Counted from the stretch's first letter, positions 9,636 to 18,536 are shown. The stretch is DNA of 64,000 bases from Streptomyces sp. TRM68416 (GCF_014596915.1 NZ_JACVWU010000022.1:62001-126000), one strand, 5' to 3'. Notes: generated by a model not told the origin, from the letters alone. Numbers and translations are program-made.

Positions 9636-10805
9636 ATGACCTCGACCGGTCCCTCGCAGCTGAACTCCTCGTCCCCGGCCGCGGCCGGCCCCTCCGGGTC
9701 GGCGGTCACCTTGGGCGAGCACTTGAGTCGCCAGTTGTCGGGGGTGTGCGGCGCGGTGGGTGTCAGCCCACCCGACGGCGGTTCCACGCGATCGCTGCTC
9801 GATCTTCTGGGCGCCTCGGCCCGGCGTCCACTGGCCGCCGGCCCGCCGTCGCCGTCCTTCGTCTCCGACGACCACTCTCCGGCCGAGTTCTCCGTGTCGT
9901 TCCCCACCGGAGAGGCTCCGACCGTGCGGGTCGTGGTCGAGCCCGGGTGCGCCGCGCGTTCCTTCGCCGAGAGCGCACGCGTGGGCCGACGGGCTCTGGA
10001 AGCGCTGGCCGAGCGCTGGAGTTTCTCGACCGAGCCGCTGACCCGGGTGGACGACCTGTTCTTCCCGGCCGCCGCCCAGGGTCCGTTCGCCCTGTGGTGC
10101 GCGATGGACCTGCGCAGGGACCGGGCGCCCGGCGTCAAGGTGTACGTCAATCCGGCATGCCACGGCCGCGGGCCGGCCGCACAGGTCACCGAGGAGGCGT
10201 TGACCCGGTTCGGATTCGGCCGGGCGTGGCCAGCGCTGCTGGAACACGGCGCGTCCCGCGGGCCCGACGGCGACGAGTTCGTGTTCTTCGCCATCGACAT
10301 GGGGGCCTGGCAGACACGGCGGGTGAAGGTCTACATCGCCCACCGCGACTTCACCGTGACCGGCGCACAGGCCGTCTCCCGCCTGCTGCCAGGGGGCTGC
10401 GCACAGCAGTTGGGGGAGTTCTGCCGCACGGTCGGCGACACCGAGTTCTTCGACCGCCGGCCACTTGTCTCCTGCCTGTCCTTCACGGAGTGGGACCAGG
10501 AGCGGCCCAGCGGTTACACCTTGCACGTGCCGGTGCGTGACTACGTCAGGGACGACCGGGTGGCCCGGAACCGCGCTGCAACCGTCCTGCGGCGCCACGG
10601 CATGGACACCGTCGCCCTGGATCGCGCGCTGGCCGCCATGACGGACCGCGGCCCGAGCGAGGGGGTGGGTCTGATCTCGTACGTCTCGCTGGTCCAGAGC
10701 ACCCGGCAGCCGCCCCGGCTGACGGTCTACCTCTCACCCGAGGGCTACGAGGTCCGGCCGCCGCGGGAGCCGACGCGCCCGCTCGCCGATGCCGACCGGC
10801 CGTGA
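9636..10805 (+). CDS. DMATS-type aromatic (tryptophan/indole) prenyltransferase
   Basis: A 389-residue ABBA-barrel prenyltransferase of the DMATS family, which moves a dimethylallyl group from DMAPP to an indole ring without needing an aspartate-rich motif. Recognisable segments are KVYVNPACHGRG, RRVKVYIAHRD and, near the end, GLISYVSLVQ followed by PRLTVYLSPEGYE, the repeated diphosphate-shielding strands of the fold. The ATG at 9636 has CTGGAG six bases upstream. It is followed after 67 bases by tryptophanase; known streptomycete pairs of this kind (6-DMATS/IptA type) prenylate L-tryptophan. Regioselectivity cannot be read from sequence by eye. It is probably activated by the divergent SARP. 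Confidence 0.85.
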   Translation: MTSTGPSQLNSSSPAAAGPSGSAVTLGEHLSRQLSGVCGAVGVSPPDGGSTRSLLDLLGASARRPLAAGPPSPSFVSDDHSPAEFSVSFPTGEAPTVRVVVEPGCAARSFAESARVGRRALEALAERWSFSTEPLTRVDDLFFPAAAQGPFALWCAMDLRRDRAPGVKVYVNPACHGRGPAAQVTEEALTRFGFGRAWPALLEHGASRGPDGDEFVFFAIDMGAWQTRRVKVYIAHRDFTVTGAQAVSRLLPGGCAQQLGEFCRTVGDTEFFDRRPLVSCLSFTEWDQERPSGYTLHVPVRDYVRDDRVARNRAATVLRRHGMDTVALDRALAAMTDRGPSEGVGLISYVSLVQSTRQPPRLTVYLSPEGYEVRPPREPTRPLADADRP

Positions 10806-10872
10806 CCGACCCGCCGTCGCACAGACGGACATGCCCGCGACCCGCCCCGCGCCCAGCAGAAGGACAGTCCTC

Positions 10873-12240
10873 ATGGAGCCGTACCGGATCAAGGCCGTCG
10901 AGCCCCTGCCGATGACCACGCGAGCAGAGCGGGAAACGGCCCTGCGGCGCGTGCACTACAACCTCTTCGCCCTGCGCGCCGACGAGGTCACGATCGACTT
11001 GCTCACCGACTCGGGGACGGGCGCTCTCTCGGCGGCGCAGTGGGCCGCGGGCATGGCCGGTGACGAGTCCTATGCCGGTTCACGGTCGTTCTACCGCTTC
11101 CAGGAGGTGGTACGCGAGCTGACCTCCTACCCCCACATCCTCCCGGTCCACCAGGGGCGGGCGGCCGAACGCATCCTCTTCGCCGCGCTGCTCGGCCCCG
11201 GGAGCATCACGCTCAGCAACACGCACTTCGACACCACCCGCGCGAACGTGGAACTGAGTGGCGGTCAGGCCGTGGACCTGCCCTGCCGCGAGGCGCAGGA
11301 CCTCGACAGCGACGAGCCGTTCAAGGGCAACATCGACCTGCAGCGGCTCAAGGAGGCGTTGTCCGGGCCGGACGCTTCCCGTGTCGCCGTGGTGATCATG
11401 ACGCTGACGAACAACGGTGGAGGCGGCCAGCCCGTCTCCATGGACAACCTCGCCCGCACCGCCGCGCTGTGCCGGGAACACGCGGTCCCCCTCTTCCTGG
11501 ACGCCGCACGCTTCGCGGAGAACGCCTGGCTGGTCACCCAGCATGAGCCCGCTTACCTGGGCGCCGACCCGCGCGAGGTGGCCGAAGCGGCGTTCCGTCT
11601 GGCCGACGGCTGTCTGATGAGCGCCAAGAAGGACGGAATCGTGCACATCGGCGGGTTCCTGGGCCTGCGCGACCCCGCGCTCGCCGAACGGTGCCGGCTG
11701 CTGCTCGTCGCCACCGAGGGGTTTCCCACGTACGGCGGGCTGGCCGGCCGGGACCTGGACATGATCGCCCACGGCCTGACCGAGGTGACTGATCCCCACT
11801 ATCTCCGGGCCCGGGCCGAGGCGGCCCGCCACCTCGCCCGTCTGTCCCGCGACGCAGGCATCAGCATCCTCGAACCGCCCGGCCTGCACGCGATCTATCT
11901 CAACGCAGGCCGTCTCCTGCCGCATATCGCGCCGCACCGCTTTCCCGGCCACGCGCTCGCCTGCCAGCTGTACTTGGAGGGCGGTATCCGCTCCGTCGAA
12001 CTGGGCTCCCTCTACCTCGGCGAGGAGGACGAGGACGGAAACCCGGTCACCACGGCCCCCTTCGAACTCCTGCGACTGGCCCTCCCCCGCAGGACGTACA
12101 CGCTCAGCCATCTGAACCACGTGGGCGAGATCCTGGTGAGGACCGCGAAGAACAAGGACAGGATCCCCGGCTATCGCCTGGTCCGGCAGAGCCCGGTCCT
12201 CCGCCACTTCCACTCCGAACTCCAACCGCTGCCCCTGTGA
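10873..12240 (+). CDS. tnaA: tryptophanase / tyrosine phenol-lyase family (beta-eliminating)
   Basis: A 455-residue PLP enzyme of fold type I that splits aromatic amino acids into indole or phenol plus pyruvate and ammonia. The PLP lysine is Lys253 in MSAKKDGIVHIGG; the SAKKD form favours tryptophanase over tyrosine phenol-lyase (SGKKD). Other landmarks are the N-terminal LLTDSGTGALS, IMTLTNNGGGGQPVSMDNL and FLDAARFAENAW, where Asp and Arg contact PLP. ATG 10873 has AGAAGGA eight bases before it. It lies directly behind the indole prenyltransferase, so prenyl-tryptophan to prenyl-indole is the likely step. Confidence 0.9.
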   Translation: MEPYRIKAVEPLPMTTRAERETALRRVHYNLFALRADEVTIDLLTDSGTGALSAAQWAAGMAGDESYAGSRSFYRFQEVVRELTSYPHILPVHQGRAAERILFAALLGPGSITLSNTHFDTTRANVELSGGQAVDLPCREAQDLDSDEPFKGNIDLQRLKEALSGPDASRVAVVIMTLTNNGGGGQPVSMDNLARTAALCREHAVPLFLDAARFAENAWLVTQHEPAYLGADPREVAEAAFRLADGCLMSAKKDGIVHIGGFLGLRDPALAERCRLLLVATEGFPTYGGLAGRDLDMIAHGLTEVTDPHYLRARAEAARHLARLSRDAGISILEPPGLHAIYLNAGRLLPHIAPHRFPGHALACQLYLEGGIRSVELGSLYLGEEDEDGNPVTTAPFELLRLALPRRTYTLSHLNHVGEILVRTAKNKDRIPGYRLVRQSPVLRHFHSELQPLPL

Positions 12241-12433
12241 CGGCGGGGCGGGGGGCAAGTCCGGGGTCGTTCGTGTCAGACGCGTGACCCGTTGCCGGGA
12301 AGCGACGCCCCGACCGGTGCGCGCCCGGCGTTCGACCCTCCGACACTTTTTCACCGCACAGGAGTTACCTGGGAGTAATCGGGGCTGCTTTGATGTGCGA
12401 CGCCACTCCAACCCTCACCCACAGGGAGATCCA

Positions 12434-13420
12434 GTGACGCTTCCCGCACTGCGCCGCACCCGGGGCGCAGCCGTGCTCGCGCTCGCCGTCGCCGCCACCG
12501 GCCTGGCGAGCGCGACGCCCGCCGCGGCGGCAGCCGACGAGGCACCGGCGCTGAAGGTGTTGTCGTACAACGTCTTCCTCTTCAGCAAGAGCCTCTACCC
12601 GAACTGGGGCCAGGACCACCGGGCCGCGGAGATCGTGAAGACGCCGTTCTTCCAGGGCAACGACGTCGTGGTGCTGCAGGAGATGTTCGACAACTCCTCG
12701 TCGGACAGGCTGAAGTCGTCCGTCGCGGGCGCCTACCCGTACCAGACGCCCGTGGTGGGGCGGAGCAAGAACGGGTGGGACGCGACGGGCGGTTCCTACT
12801 CGGCGACGACACCGGAGGACGGCGGGGTCGCGATTCTCAGCAAGTGGCCGATCCTGCGCAAGGAGCAGTACGTCTTCAAGGACGCTTGCGGGGCGGACTG
12901 GTGGTCCAACAAGGGCTTCGCCTATGTGGTGTTGAACGTGAACGGCACCAAGGTGCACGTGCTCGGCACGCACGCCCAGTCCACGGACCCCGGGTGCGGT
13001 GCGGGCGAGGCCGCCGCGATGCGCAGCCGGCAGTTCAGGGCGATCGACGCGTTCCTGGACGCCAAGAACATCCCGGCGGGCGAACAGGTCCTGGTGGCGG
13101 GGGACTTCAACGTCGACTCGCACACCTCGGAGTACGGCACGATGCTCGCCGACGCGGGCCTGGTCGGCGCCGACGCGCGCACCGGGCACCCGTACTCCTT
13201 CGACACCCGGGACAACTCCATCGCCAGGGAGCGCTATCCCGACGACCCGCGCGAGGACCTGGACTACGTTCTGCACCGCGCGGGTCACGCCCGTCCGGCC
13301 GTGTGGAAGAACGACGTCGTCAAGGAGCAGAGCGCGCCCTGGACGGTGTCGAGCTGGGGCACCGACTACACGTACACGAATCTGTCCGACCACTACCCGG
13401 TGACCGGTTCAGCGGGCTGA
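12434..13420 (+). CDS. secreted sphingomyelin phosphodiesterase (neutral sphingomyelinase C-like)
   Basis: A 328-residue exported member of the endonuclease/exonuclease/phosphatase superfamily. A Sec signal peptide covers about residues 1-36, with RRTR, a hydrophobic AVLALAVAATGLA core and an AAAA cleavage region. The mature part shows LKVLSYNVFLFS, VVVLQEMFD (metal-binding Glu), GTHAQSTDPGC, VAGDFNVDS (Asp/Asn pair) and the terminal LSDHYPV catalytic His, matching bacterial sphingomyelinase C. It would hydrolyse sphingomyelin outside the cell. The start is GTG 12434 with GGGAG six bases upstream; the frame extends further upstream without signal-peptide sense. Confidence 0.9.
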   Translation: MTLPALRRTRGAAVLALAVAATGLASATPAAAAADEAPALKVLSYNVFLFSKSLYPNWGQDHRAAEIVKTPFFQGNDVVVLQEMFDNSSSDRLKSSVAGAYPYQTPVVGRSKNGWDATGGSYSATTPEDGGVAILSKWPILRKEQYVFKDACGADWWSNKGFAYVVLNVNGTKVHVLGTHAQSTDPGCGAGEAAAMRSRQFRAIDAFLDAKNIPAGEQVLVAGDFNVDSHTSEYGTMLADAGLVGADARTGHPYSFDTRDNSIARERYPDDPREDLDYVLHRAGHARPAVWKNDVVKEQSAPWTVSSWGTDYTYTNLSDHYPVTGSAG

Positions 13421-13510
13421 TCAACCCGGCCTTGCCGCGCGTGGCTCGTTCTCCCGCCAGTCCGTGAGCCGGCCGTACGCCGCTGCCGACGTCCCCCGCC
13501 CGACCCTCTC

Positions 13511-13527
13511 CCCCGGACGCTCCGGGG
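13511..13527. terminator. hairpin between convergent genes
   Basis: CCCCGGA (13511-13517) pairs perfectly with TCCGGGG (13521-13527) across a 3-base loop. It sits between the end of the sphingomyelinase gene and the end of the convergent MBL gene. There is no T-run, as is common in streptomycete terminators. Confidence 0.4.
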
Positions 13528-13649
13528 CATCTTGGCCGCCCGCTGGGGCCGTTGCTCGGCTGCTGTCCCTGCGGGCGTCCTCCGCCGAGGGTTCGGCCGG
13601 GGGCGGAACAACCGTGGACGCCGTCCGCAGCGGATCGCCGGCCGGCCGG

Positions 13650-14378
13650 TCACCCGCTCGTCGCGGCGGGACCCTCGTCGGCGGACGGGGGGCGCCATGG
13701 AGGGCTGTGGCTGTCGACGTACCAGGAGAAGCCCTCTGCCACCAGGGCGGTGATCTGGGGCAGGTCGATCTCCTCGCCGGCGGGGCCGGGTTCGCGCAGA
13801 TGGAAGGGCGGCGGGTAGAAGCAGTCGCCGAGCAGCAGGACCCCGGAGTCGGGCACGGCCACGACGGTGGAGTCCGGTGCGTGACGGCCGCCGACGTGCC
13901 GGACGTCGACGCCTCCGGGCAGGCGCAGCCGGTCGGTGAAGGTGCGGGTCGGCGGTCGGACGGTGAAGTCCTCCCAGGTGGGCATGGCCCGGGCCCGGGC
14001 CGTGAAGCTCGGGCGCAAGCGAGGGTCGGCGGCCATCTCGCGTTGCAGGTACGCGTGGCTCCAGGGGCGGCGCGCCTCGGCGGCCAGCAGTTCGGCGCCG
14101 GTTCGGTGGCCGACGACGTCCTCCACCTCCCAGGCGCAGGCGCCCCAGGTGTGGTCCCAGTGGTGATGCGTGTACACCAGCCGCACGGCGGGCGGCAGCC
14201 CCGCGTCCGCCATGGCCGCCTGCACGAGGCGGGCGTGCGCGGGGCTCTGGCCGGCGTCGACCACGGTGCTGCCCGCGTCGTCGGCGATCACCGCGACGCA
14301 GGGCCTGACGGCTGCGGGGTCCGGATCCCCGGCGTGGATCCAGACCCGGCCGGACAACTGACGCAGCGCAGATGCCAT
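13650..14378 (-). CDS. MBL-fold metallo-hydrolase
   Basis: A 242-residue metallo-beta-lactamase-fold protein. The zinc motif HxHxDH is present as THHHWDHTWG near residue 70, followed by VGGRHAPDSTVV (third His) and LLLGDCFYPP (bridging Asp). A final His ligand is probably in YVDSHSPPW. Family members hydrolyse thioesters, lactones, phosphodiesters or beta-lactams, so the substrate is undefined. It ends 23 bases before the LLM pseudogene end on the same strand and could once have been read after it. Confidence 0.85.
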   Translation of the reverse strand: MASALRQLSGRVWIHAGDPDPAAVRPCVAVIADDAGSTVVDAGQSPAHARLVQAAMADAGLPPAVRLVYTHHHWDHTWGACAWEVEDVVGHRTGAELLAAEARRPWSHAYLQREMAADPRLRPSFTARARAMPTWEDFTVRPPTRTFTDRLRLPGGVDVRHVGGRHAPDSTVVAVPDSGVLLLGDCFYPPPFHLREPGPAGEEIDLPQITALVAEGFSWYVDSHSPPWRPPSADEGPAATSG

Positions 14379-14401
14379 GCACGCAGTCTTTCAGAAGCCG
14401 T

Positions 14402-15285
14402 TCAGCGGGCGCTCCCCGCGCCGACGAAGGGAACGCGGGAGCCGGCGTCGTCCGCCGCCGGGCGGAAGGGGTGGCTCCACAGGCCCTGGGCCTCCAGCCG
14501 CGGCAGGACTCCCTCGCCGAACCAGTACGCCTCTTCCAGGTGCGGGTAGCCGGAGAACACGAACTCGTCGATGCCCAGCCGGTGGTACTCGGTGATCCGT
14601 GCGGCGATTTCGTCGTGGCTGCCGACCAGTGCCGTGCCCGCGCCGCCGCGGACCAGGCCGATGCCGGCCCAGAGGTTGGGGGCGATCTCCAGGTCGTCGC
14701 GGCTGCCGCCGTGCAGGGCGAGCATGCGCCGCTGCCCCTCGGACTCGCTGCGGGCGAGACCGGCCTGCACGACGCGCACGGTCGCGTCGTCGAAGCCGTC
14801 GAGCAGCCGCCGGGCCTCGGCCCAGGCCTGTTCGGCGGTGTCGCGGGTGATGACACGTGCAGGCGGATCCCGAAGCGGAGGGTACGGCCGTGCCGTGCGG
14901 CCAACCGCCTGATCCAGGCGATGTTCTCGGCGACCTGTGCGGGCGGTTCGCCCCAGGTGAGGTAGACGTCGGCGTGGCGGACAGCGACCTCACCGGCGAC
15001 CGGCGAGGAGCCGCCGAAGTACACCTGCGGGACGGGGTCGGGTACGCGGGCCAGCCGGGCGTCCTCGACGCGCAGGTGTTCGCCGTCCAGGTCGACGGAC
15101 CTGCCGTCCCACAACTCCCGTACGATCTGCAGGAATTCCCCGGTACGGCGGTAGCGGGCGTCCTTGTCGAGGAAGTCGCCGTAGGCACGCTGCTCCTGAT
15201 CCTCGCCGCCGGTGACGACGTTCAGCAGCAGGCGTCCGCCGCTCTGGCGCTGGAAGGTGGACGCCATCTGCGCGGCCAGCGTGCG
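14402..15285 (-). pseudogene. truncated, frameshifted LLM-class flavin monooxygenase (SsuD-like)
   Basis: The remnant belongs to the luciferase-like monooxygenase family that desulfonates alkanesulfonates with FMNH2. Its visible start (TLAAQMASTFQRQSGGRLLL then NVVTGG) is normally about 100 residues inside such proteins, so the N-terminus is missing. The reading frame then breaks near 14853-14857: CACGTGTCATCACC appears where CACGTCATCACC would keep frame, a 2-base insertion. The rest, through NLWAGIGLVRGGAGTALVGS and FVFSGYPHLEEAYWFGEG, continues in another frame to 14402. The missing head abuts the beheaded acyl-CoA dehydrogenase at about 15283-15287. Confidence 0.85.
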
Positions 15286-16306
15286 CCGTGGTCCGGGCGG
15301 TCGCCGCGGCCGACGGCGCGATCGGCCAACTCCTCGGCTGCCACTACTTCGTGTCGTGGAGCGCGCGCCTCCTCTCCGAACCCGCCCTCGCCGCGCGGCT
15401 CGACGAGCGGTCCGCGGCCGAACGGTGGTGCTGGAGCGGCGGGTTCACCCGCCAGGAGCCGCCGTTGATGATGACCGCCACCGGCGACGGCCTGGTGCTC
15501 GACGGCCGGCAGAGCTACGCCAGCGGCGTGCTGGTCGCCGACCGTATCGCCGTGCGCGCGGTGCGCGAGGACACGGGCGAGCCGCTCGCCGTCGTCGTGG
15601 ATCCCACCCGGCCGGGTGTGGTGGTCGACGGCGACGCCGACACCTTCGGCCACCGGCTCGCGGCCGGCGGCAGCGTGGAGTTCGACGCCGTACGGGTGCG
15701 GACGGACGAAGTGGTCGGCTCGCTCTCCGCCGACGAGGAGATCCTGACGCCCCGGGCCGCGCTGACCTCGCCGGTCGGGCGGCTGCTCTCCGCCCAGCTG
15801 TGTCTCGGCATGGCCGAGGGCGTACTGGCCGAAGCCCGCGAGCACAGCAGGGCGGACCGGTCCCCGTGGGCCCCCGCCCGGCCGCTCGGCTCCGCGCACG
15901 ATCCGCAGGTGCTCTCCGCCCACGAGGAACTCACCGTCCTCGCCCGCACCGCGTCGGCCCTCGCCGACCAGGCGCTGGACGCCGTACCGGCGGGGCCGGC
16001 CCGGGGCGAGGACCTCGCGTACGACGAGTGCGCGGAGATCTCCGGCCTCGCGACGATGGCCGAGCCGCCGCCTCCCGGGCCGCCCAGGAGTCCACCGCAC
16101 GCGCCCTTGAGGTCATCGGCGCCCGGTCCGCCTCCGCCCGGCCGGGCTTCGACCGCTTCTGGCGCAACGCCCGCACCCACACCCTGTGCGAGCCGGTCGG
16201 ACACCGGCTCCGGGACGTGGGCGACTACTTCCTCAAAGGCGCGCATCCGCCGTTCACGCTGCCGGCCCGAGTCCGCGGATCGAGGACTGCCGATCCTGAT
16301 GTGTGA
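15286..16306 (+). pseudogene. truncated, frameshifted SfnB-like acyl-CoA dehydrogenase
   Basis: This remnant resembles the sulfur-acquisition acyl-CoA dehydrogenase (SfnB/DszC) group of flavoproteins. It begins VVRAVAAADGAIGQLLGCHY, normally some 70-80 residues into the protein, so the N-terminal helical domain and start are gone. After SGLATMA near 16064 the frame shifts: GCCGAGCCGCC appears where an extra G would preserve frame, and the tail (SASARPGFDRFWRNARTHTL and DVGDYFLKGAHPPFTLPA) runs to 16306 in the new frame. It is divergent from the LLM remnant and upstream of the ssu transporter, as expected for a former sulfonate or sulfone oxidation gene. Confidence 0.82.
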
Positions 16307-16362
16307 GATCACCGCGTCCACGATGTGAGCACTCTCTTGGGCCGGCCGCCCCTTTCTGCCAC

Positions 16363-16396
16363 GATCCCTATCAGCCAGGTAGGGAAACTAGGGATC
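16363..16396. promoter_or_regulatory. nested inverted repeats upstream of ssu leader peptide
   Basis: GATCCCTA (16363-16370) is the exact reverse complement of TAGGGATC (16389-16396), with an 18-base spacer that contains a further TAGGG (16380-16384) complementary to CCCTA (16366-16370). The right arm could double as a -10 element (TAGGGA), placing the start point just before the leader peptide at 16413. This looks like an operator overlapping the promoter of the sulfonate transport unit. Confidence 0.5.
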
Positions 16397-16412
16397 TGTG
16401 TGGGGGTGGGCC

Positions 16413-16514
16413 ATGCGTGCGTTCGACCGCACCGGCACGCCCGCGACCCCGCTGACCTCGCGGCGGCACATCGACTTCGGCCGCACCTCCAGCGCCATCT
16501 GTCGGTCTTGCTGA
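16413..16514 (+). CDS. Cys-ending leader peptide of the sulfonate operon
   Basis: A 33-codon open frame with a plausible ribosome site (GGGGGTGGG) seven to ten bases upstream. It reads MRAFDRTGTPATPL, then TSRRHIDFGRTSSAICRSC, and stops at TGA. From memory, actinobacterial sulfur-assimilation genes are often preceded by tiny peptides of the form TSRRHIDLxRxxSAxC, whose terminal cysteine codons let ribosome stalling sense cysteine. Here the two Cys codons are 30 and 33. The peptide ends 90 bases before ssuA. The mechanism (cysteine-responsive attenuation) is inferred. Confidence 0.78.
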   Translation: MRAFDRTGTPATPLTSRRHIDFGRTSSAICRSC

Positions 16515-16604
16515 GAACGCCCGCGCCACCCCGACCGTGGCGGGCCTCGCCCCGCGCTGTTCCTCCCTCGTACCTGCTCGCACATTTCCCGAGAGGACAC
16601 CTCC

Positions 16605-17708
16605 GTGTCTCCCGCACGACCGCTCACCGCCCTGCGCGCCCTCGCCGTCACAGCCGCGCTCCCCCTCCTGCTGACCGCCTGCGGCTACGGTTCCCAGGCG
16701 AACGACGACGAGCAGGCCCCGGTCGCGGCGGGCGCCGAGAAGCTCTCCGCCGACACCGTGCGGATCGGCTACTTCCCCAACCTCACACACGCCACCGCGC
16801 TGGTGGGGGTCGAGAAGGGCATCTTCCAGAAGGAACTCGGCGGCACCGCGCTCAAGGCCTCCACCTTCAACGCCGGTCCCTCCGAGATCGAGGCGCTGAA
16901 CTCGGGCTCGATCGACATCGGCTGGATCGGCCCCTCCCCCGCCATCAACGGCTACATGAAGTCCGGCGGCCGGAACCTGCGCATCATCAGCGGCTCGGCT
17001 TCCGGCGGCGTGAAGCTCGTGGTCAACCCGGACAAGATCAAGACCACGGGCGACCTCCAGGGCAAGAGGATCGCCACCCCGCAACTGGGCAACACGCAGG
17101 ACGTGGCGTTCCTCAACTGGATCGCCGAGCAGGGCTGGAAGGTCGACGCGCAGAGCGGCAAGGGCGACGTCTCCGTCGTCCGCACCGACAACAAGATCAC
17201 CCCGGACGCCTACCGGTCCGGTTCCGTCGACGGCGCCTGGGTGCCGGAGCCGACCGCGTCGAAGCTGGTCGCCGAGGGCGCGAAGGTGCTGCTGGACGAG
17301 GCGGACCTGTGGCCGGACGGGAAGTTCGTGATCACGAACGTCATCGTCCGGCAGGACTTCCTCAAGGAGCACCCCGACGTCGTCGAGGCCGTGCTGCGCG
17401 GCTCGGTGAAGACCAACGCCTACATCAACGCCCACCCCGACGAGGCAAAGGCCGCCGCCAACAAGGCGCTTGAGAAGGAGTCCGGCAAGGCGCTGCCGGC
17501 CGAGGTCATCGACCCGGCCTGGAAGTCCGTGACGTTCCTCGACGATCCGCTGGCGGCCACGCTCGACGCCCAGGCGCAGCACGCGGTGCAGGCGGGGCTG
17601 CTGGCGGAGCCCGACCTGTCCGGCATCTACGACCTGACCCTGCTCAACCAGGTCCTCAAGGCCGAGGGCGAGCCCGAGGCCGACGACGCCGGCCTCGGCG
17701 TGAAGTAG
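16605..17708 (+). CDS. ssuA: aliphatic sulfonate ABC transporter substrate-binding lipoprotein
   Basis: A 367-residue extracytoplasmic binding protein anchored as a lipoprotein: signal peptide 1-25 and lipobox LLLTAC with Cys26. The mature domain starts with VRIGYFPNLTHATALVGVEK and contains GSIDIGWIGPSPAINGY, hallmarks of the SsuA/TauA/nitrate-binding (NMT1-like) group. The GTG start at 16605 has GAGAGGA seven bases upstream. It leads an operon with ATPase and permease genes. The preceding Cys-type leader peptide and decayed sulfonate oxidases favour sulfonates, though taurine-like substrates are possible. Confidence 0.88.
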   Translation: MSPARPLTALRALAVTAALPLLLTACGYGSQANDDEQAPVAAGAEKLSADTVRIGYFPNLTHATALVGVEKGIFQKELGGTALKASTFNAGPSEIEALNSGSIDIGWIGPSPAINGYMKSGGRNLRIISGSASGGVKLVVNPDKIKTTGDLQGKRIATPQLGNTQDVAFLNWIAEQGWKVDAQSGKGDVSVVRTDNKITPDAYRSGSVDGAWVPEPTASKLVAEGAKVLLDEADLWPDGKFVITNVIVRQDFLKEHPDVVEAVLRGSVKTNAYINAHPDEAKAAANKALEKESGKALPAEVIDPAWKSVTFLDDPLAATLDAQAQHAVQAGLLAEPDLSGIYDLTLLNQVLKAEGEPEADDAGLGVK

Positions 17709-17747
17709 CAGCCACCCCATCCGCTGAGCACCCAGGAGGTGACAACC

Positions 17748-18536
17748 ATGGCCACCACGGTCGCCAAGGCTGCCGAGGACACCACGACGGTGACGCATGC
17801 CGCCCGGATCGAGCACGTCTCGAAGTCCTTCGCCGGCCCGGCGGGGCAGCAGCTCGTGCTGGACGACATCACCCTCGATGTCGCCCCCGGCGAGTTCGTC
17901 ACCCTCCTGGGTGCCTCCGGCTGTGGCAAGTCCACCCTGCTCAACCTGGTCGCCGGTCTCGACAGGCCCACCACGGGCAGCATCGCCACCGACGGCCGCC
18001 CGGCCCTGATGTTCCAGGAACACGCCCTGTTCCCCTGGCTGACGGCCGGCAAGAACATCGAACTCGCCCTCAAACTCCGCGGCGTGGCCAAGTCCGAGCG
18101 CCGCGCACGCGCCGAGGAACTCCTGGACCTGGTCCGTCTCGGCGGCGCGCACGGCAAGCGGGTGCACGAGCTGTCCGGCGGCATGCGCCAGCGCGTGGCC
18201 ATGGCCCGCGCCCTGGCCCAGGACAGCAGCCTGCTGCTGATGGACGAGCCGTTCGCCGCCTTGGACGCCATCACCCGCGACGTCCTGCACGACGAACTCA
18301 CCCGCATCTGGCGCGAGCGGGGCCTGTCCGTCCTCTTCGTCACCCACAACGTGCGCGAGGCCGTCCGCCTGGCCCAGCGCGTGGTGCTGCTCTCCTCCCG
18401 CCCCGGCCGCATCGCCCGCCGGTGGACGGTCGACATCCCCCACCCGCGCCTCCTTGAGGACACGGCCGTGGCCGAACTGTCCCGGGAGATCACCGAAGAA
18501 CTGCGAGGAGAGATCCGCCGCCATGGCCAGCACTGA
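17748..18536 (+). CDS. ssuB: sulfonate ABC transporter ATP-binding protein
   Basis: A 262-residue ABC ATPase: Walker A GASGCGKST, Q-loop MFQEHALFPWLT, signature LSGGMRQR, Walker B LLLMDEPFAALD and switch His in FVTHNVREA. The LFPWLT after the Q-loop and the MRQR signature are typical of SsuB/TauB/NrtD importers. It energises uptake with the permease. AGGAGG lies eight bases before ATG 17748; a GTG at 17739 overlaps that ribosome site and is less likely. It overlaps the permease gene by 14 bases, which suggests translational coupling. Confidence 0.92.
   Translation: MATTVAKAAEDTTTVTHAARIEHVSKSFAGPAGQQLVLDDITLDVAPGEFVTLLGASGCGKSTLLNLVAGLDRPTTGSIATDGRPALMFQEHALFPWLTAGKNIELALKLRGVAKSERRARAEELLDLVRLGGAHGKRVHELSGGMRQRVAMARALAQDSSLLLMDEPFAALDAITRDVLHDELTRIWRERGLSVLFVTHNVREAVRLAQRVVLLSSRPGRIARRWTVDIPHPRLLEDTAVAELSREITEELRGEIRRHGQH

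Noticed and set aside
12345..12433. Possible PHO box before the sphingomyelinase gene
   Set aside because: TTTCACC and GTTACC occur but 15 bases apart instead of the 11-base period of PhoP direct repeats.
13421..13649. Additional small gene between sphingomyelinase and MBL genes
   Set aside because: No frame has a ribosome site or recognisable protein; only a terminator-like hairpin is supported.
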